A stretch of 25,969 nt of DNA. Source: E44-bin32 sp041573795. Its GTDB lineage: Bacteria; Chloroflexota; Anaerolineae; Anaerolineales; E44-bin32. Position 1 is the stretch's first letter. Each line of letters starts with the position of its first letter. The position numbers were made by a program, and so were the translations under genes. The DNA lies in contig JBFFQB010000034.1 in the NCBI GenBank assembly GCA_041573795.1, forward strand, positions 1 to 25,969, read 5' to 3'. The notes beneath the pieces were generated by a model. That model did no database searches, had not been told where the DNA came from, and saw nothing but the letters and a program-made list of their open reading frames with translations. This document shows positions 23,358 through 25,969 of the stretch, one piece after another.

Positions 23358-23888
23358 ATGCAAACGGTAAAGATGGTTGTTACAGGTCCCTTCAACTCGG
23401 GCAAGACCCACTTCATTCAATCGGTGAGCGAAATTGATGTTGTCTCGACTGAACGAAAGATCAGCACTGAAGCCGAGCGAATTAAGGAGACGACAACCGT
23501 TGCAATGGATTTCGGTCGCATCACGGTTGATGACGATTTGGTGCTCTATTTATTCGGCACCCCAGGCCAGAAACGCTTCGACTTTATGTGGGAGATTCTC
23601 TCCGAGGGTATGCTGGGATTTGTCGTGATGGTCGACAGTGCAAGACCAGAGACATTCCGTGAGGCGCGTGGAATTCTCCAGACCTTCCGAGCCTATGCCC
23701 CCACACCTTATGTCGTAGCCGCGAACAAGCAGGATATGGACGACGCCTGGGAAGTAGAAGATCTTCGCATCGCGCTGAATCTGGACCCGAAAGTTAAGAT
23801 GCTGCCCTGTGTTGCCACCAATAAAGAACAAGTGAAGACTGTCCTGCTTGAGCTTCTGTACAGTATCCTCGAAGAAATGAAAGCTTGA
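23358..23888 (+). CDS. Ras-like small GTPase of the CvnD/MglA type
   Basis: A 176-residue single-domain GTPase. The P-loop is GPFNSGKT (10-17), switch I holds the KETTTVAMDFGRI pattern (43-55), the G3 motif reads FGTPGQKRF (66-74) instead of DxxGQ, and G4 is NKQD (123-126). The TTTVAMDFGRI and LYLFGTPGQ signatures are those of prokaryotic GTPases in actinobacterial conservons (CvnD) and are close to MglA. These usually need a Roadblock/LC7 activator, which is not in the window. AGGA with a 5-nt spacer precedes the ATG. It is second in the DUF4388 operon. Confidence 0.9.
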   Translation: MQTVKMVVTGPFNSGKTHFIQSVSEIDVVSTERKISTEAERIKETTTVAMDFGRITVDDDLVLYLFGTPGQKRFDFMWEILSEGMLGFVVMVDSARPETFREARGILQTFRAYAPTPYVVAANKQDMDDAWEVEDLRIALNLDPKVKMLPCVATNKEQVKTVLLELLYSILEEMKA

Positions 23889-24214
23889 TCTAGGCTATCT
23901 GCAGCTTCTGCCCTGCTCCATATGACCAACGCACCACCACAAACAATAGATCCCTGCGTTATTCTTTATTAAGTTCCATTTCGCTCGCTATGACTGCAGC
24001 GCACTGGAAAGCTATTGTCCGTATGCCGGCTATACCGTAAGATAGCTTCAGAGATCACCACTTTATCGGTATTGCACGGTTTCAAAAATCAGGCGGTCAG
24101 GATCCAAGGGTTATTAATCCGAAGCACTTTGGATTTATTCTGTTCCCACCAATGCGGGGGAAAGGTACGAATGGGCTAATGCAATAATCGCCCAGGCGTG
24201 CAGGAGAGCAGAGA
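23889..24214 (+). promoter_or_regulatory. 326-bp gap with a candidate promoter for the response regulator
   Basis: No open frame of note is present. TTGTCC (24015-24020) and TAAGAT (24038-24043) are 17 nt apart, a plausible sigma70-like promoter with a leader of about 165 nt. A second candidate is TGCAATAAT at 24180-24188. AGGAGAG at about 24202-24208 is the ribosome binding site of the response regulator. ATCCAA near 24113 and TTGGAT near 24130 form a loose inverted repeat of unknown meaning. No terminator with a U tract follows the GTPase gene. Confidence 0.45.
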
Positions 24215-25105
24215 ATGAAAGGTCAGTTGCTTGTCGTTGAAGACGATTTCGACATCGCCGAGATGTTAAGAATGTACTTCGATGGTCAGGGCTATGGAGT
24301 CAATGTCGTCGGAAATGGCGCCGACGCCCTTGCATCGACACATCAAAACATCCCTAACCTCATTATCCTGGACATTGTCTTACCCGATATGGATGGTTAC
24401 ACCATCTGTCAGGAGCTGCGCAGCCGTCATCGAACCAGCCACATCCCCATTATATTTCTGACGCAGAAGGATGAGCGCAGTGATCGTATCTCCGGGTTGG
24501 AGCTGGGTGCTGATGATTACATTACCAAACCCTTTGATATCGAGGAGTTGAGATTACGTGTTCAGAATGCCATTCGCCGCGCCGAGCGGGAGGTGGTCGT
24601 AGACCCGCGGACAGGCCTCCCAACCGGACAGGAGCTGAAAAGACAGTTAAGCCAGCTTCTGCAAGCAGAGCGTTGGGCATTACTCGACTGTCGCATCACC
24701 GAGTTTGAAGGCTACAAAGATATATACAGCTTTGTCGCGGGCGATGAGGTGCTGGCTGGTACTGCAACATTGCTGCGAAGCGTTCTCTCAGACCAAAAGC
24801 GAGATGATGATTTTATCGGCCACGCGGGTGGAGGGAATTTCATCATCATTACCTCTGCTGAAATCGCCCCCGAGCTCACGCAGGAGATCAAGCAGCGCTT
24901 CAATGACTCGGTTGAAGATTATTATTCTAAGCAAGATCGAAAACGCGGATACATGATGCCCGCTGAAGGAACGGGCATGACCATCCCGCTCATGAAAATG
25001 ACTGTCGGATTAATCAGCTCTGAAGGCGTTACGTTTACCGATCTGCGCGATCTTACCGAGGCTGCGCTCGAGGCGCACCATAAAAATTCACACAAAGATC
25101 AGTAA
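24215..25105 (+). CDS. Response regulator: REC domain plus degenerate GGDEF domain
   Basis: A 296-residue protein. The receiver domain (1-120) is complete: acidic pocket E9-D10-D11, phosphoacceptor Asp53 (LDIVLPDMDGY), Thr83 and Lys105 (TKPFD). Residues 128-290 keep the outline of a GGDEF domain, beginning DPRTGLPTGQEL and with FVAGDEVL, but the active-site GGDEF reads GGGNF (205-209), the metal-binding Asp of the first strand is altered (LDCRITEFEGYK), and no I-site is seen. It therefore should not make cyclic di-GMP; binding of a nucleotide or a partner is more likely. AGGAGAG precedes the ATG. The GAF gene follows after 40 nt. Confidence 0.9.
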   Translation: MKGQLLVVEDDFDIAEMLRMYFDGQGYGVNVVGNGADALASTHQNIPNLIILDIVLPDMDGYTICQELRSRHRTSHIPIIFLTQKDERSDRISGLELGADDYITKPFDIEELRLRVQNAIRRAEREVVVDPRTGLPTGQELKRQLSQLLQAERWALLDCRITEFEGYKDIYSFVAGDEVLAGTATLLRSVLSDQKRDDDFIGHAGGGNFIIITSAEIAPELTQEIKQRFNDSVEDYYSKQDRKRGYMMPAEGTGMTIPLMKMTVGLISSEGVTFTDLRDLTEAALEAHHKNSHKDQ

Positions 25106-25145
25106 GTCCTTCTCCAGTTACCAGCAGACCTAACAGGTGCTCGGC

Positions 25146-25969
25146 GTGACCCCTCAAAAGGAAACTTCTCCAACAACGAAAAGCCCTCCCAAGAATACTC
25201 TGGGCGAGCGTCTGCAACCGGCAAAGACCGGCGATGCGAGCGCTAGCCTCTATCAGCGATTGACAAGGTGGATCACAAGCGGCTACAGGCATATTGATGA
25301 AGGTAGCTTGCTTGAAGAAGTCCTGGCCGTGGTCGCTGAACACTTCCCTTGTGATCTCGTAGAGATCAACCTTCTGGATGAGAGTGTTGGCTTCCTTCTA
25401 CCAAATCGCTGGGCTGGGTCAAGTGCAAAAGCATTTCTCAAAAACCAGGCGGCCGATCGCTATCAGATAGGAGTAGGTTATACCGGCTGGATAGCTGAGC
25501 ACAAACGCCCGTTGCTAGTAGCGGATATTGATTCCAATAAAGAATTGATTCCCACGACCGGTCTCGATACATTTCCCTTCAAGTCATATATCGGTGTGCC
25601 AATCCAATGGGATGATCAGCTCCTGGGCACACTTGAGCTGGCACATCACGTTGCTGAAGTTTATAAAGAAACAGACGCTGAAGCTCTGACAAGCGTCGCT
25701 GCTCCGTTAGCGCTGGCGCTTCATGTCTATCATCTTCAAGAAACAATCGATCAGCAAGCTGTTCAAGCTGAGACTTCCGATGCGCTTTTCCAGTTAGCGG
25801 ATCCAATTACGGAATTTGAAGAATTATGGAAGGCCGCAACTTACAAGCTGCTGGATATGCTCGATCTAAGTCTATTGGGCTTATTCATACAGGATGAAGC
25901 ACAGGATACCCTCTCCACGCCGTACCTTTGCTATCGAGCAGGTAAAACTTGGAAGCATCGCGAGTCCCG
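25146..25969 (+). CDS. Multi-GAF sensor protein, N-terminal part (cut by the window edge)
   Basis: An open frame of 274 codons from GTG at 25146 runs off the right edge. AGGTG lies 6 nt before the GTG. Residues 1-32 are polar and probably disordered. A GAF domain occupies about 36-200 (LLEEVLAVVAEHF, VGYTGWIAEHKRPLLV, YIGVPIQWDDQLLGTLEL), and a second GAF-like domain starts near 213 (FEELWKAATYKLLDMLDL). No transmembrane segment is seen, so the protein is probably cytoplasmic. The missing C-terminus could be a histidine kinase, which would pair with the response regulator 40 nt upstream, but this is inference. Confidence 0.8.
   Translation, partial: MTPQKETSPTTKSPPKNTLGERLQPAKTGDASASLYQRLTRWITSGYRHIDEGSLLEEVLAVVAEHFPCDLVEINLLDESVGFLLPNRWAGSSAKAFLKNQAADRYQIGVGYTGWIAEHKRPLLVADIDSNKELIPTTGLDTFPFKSYIGVPIQWDDQLLGTLELAHHVAEVYKETDAEALTSVAAPLALALHVYHLQETIDQQAVQAETSDALFQLADPITEFEELWKAATYKLLDMLDLSLLGLFIQDEAQDTLSTPYLCYRAGKTWKHRES

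Noticed and set aside
1..25969. CRISPR array, transposon, phage or integrated element
   Set aside because: No direct-repeat array, transposase, integrase or terminal repeats were seen; gene content is metabolic and signalling with even style throughout.

Overview
The window looks like a chromosomal segment of an uncultured-type Chloroflexota bacterium, probably Anaerolineae. This is an inference from gene content: a PBP1-type enzyme with a Pro/Thr-rich tail, a short GlgP-type phosphorylase, DUF3048 and FG-GAP lipoproteins, and a DUF4388 protein paired with a small GTPase. Coding density is high and there are no rRNA or tRNA genes, insertion sequences, phage genes or CRISPR arrays. Twenty protein genes are called, one of them cut by the right edge.

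Left part (1-13.2 kb): a six-hairpin glycoside hydrolase (minus) is divergent from a MaoC-type hydratase and a class A penicillin-binding protein (plus). Next, on the minus strand, are a large protein resembling an N4/N6 DNA methylase whose catalytic motif has eroded, and plsY. A plus-strand FG-GAP/TPR lipoprotein and an M20 peptidase follow. The peptidase runs tail-to-tail into a minus-strand membrane-anchored HExxH protein.

Middle part (13.2-21 kb, all plus): an NAD-dependent sugar epimerase, then a tightly spaced group (3-methyladenine DNA glycosylase, fabI, membrane diguanylate cyclase, YjbQ, PIG-L deacetylase), then glgP with a UPF0316 membrane protein. Housekeeping metabolism (fatty acid, phospholipid, glucan, nucleotide-sugar) dominates.

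Right part (21-26 kb): a DUF3048 lipoprotein (minus), then a plus-strand signalling block. The block holds a DUF4388 protein with a C-terminal winged-helix-like segment, a CvnD/MglA-type small GTPase, a response regulator with a dead GGDEF domain, and the start of a multi-GAF protein. It resembles the actinobacterial 'conservon' GTPase systems and is the most interesting region.

Transcription signals are readable. Several genes that head transcription units have a sigma70-like -10 box (TAGAAT, TATAAT, TATACT or TAATAT) ending only 6-8 nt before the ATG, with no Shine-Dalgarno sequence, which suggests leaderless mRNAs. Genes inside operons instead carry clear Shine-Dalgarno sequences.
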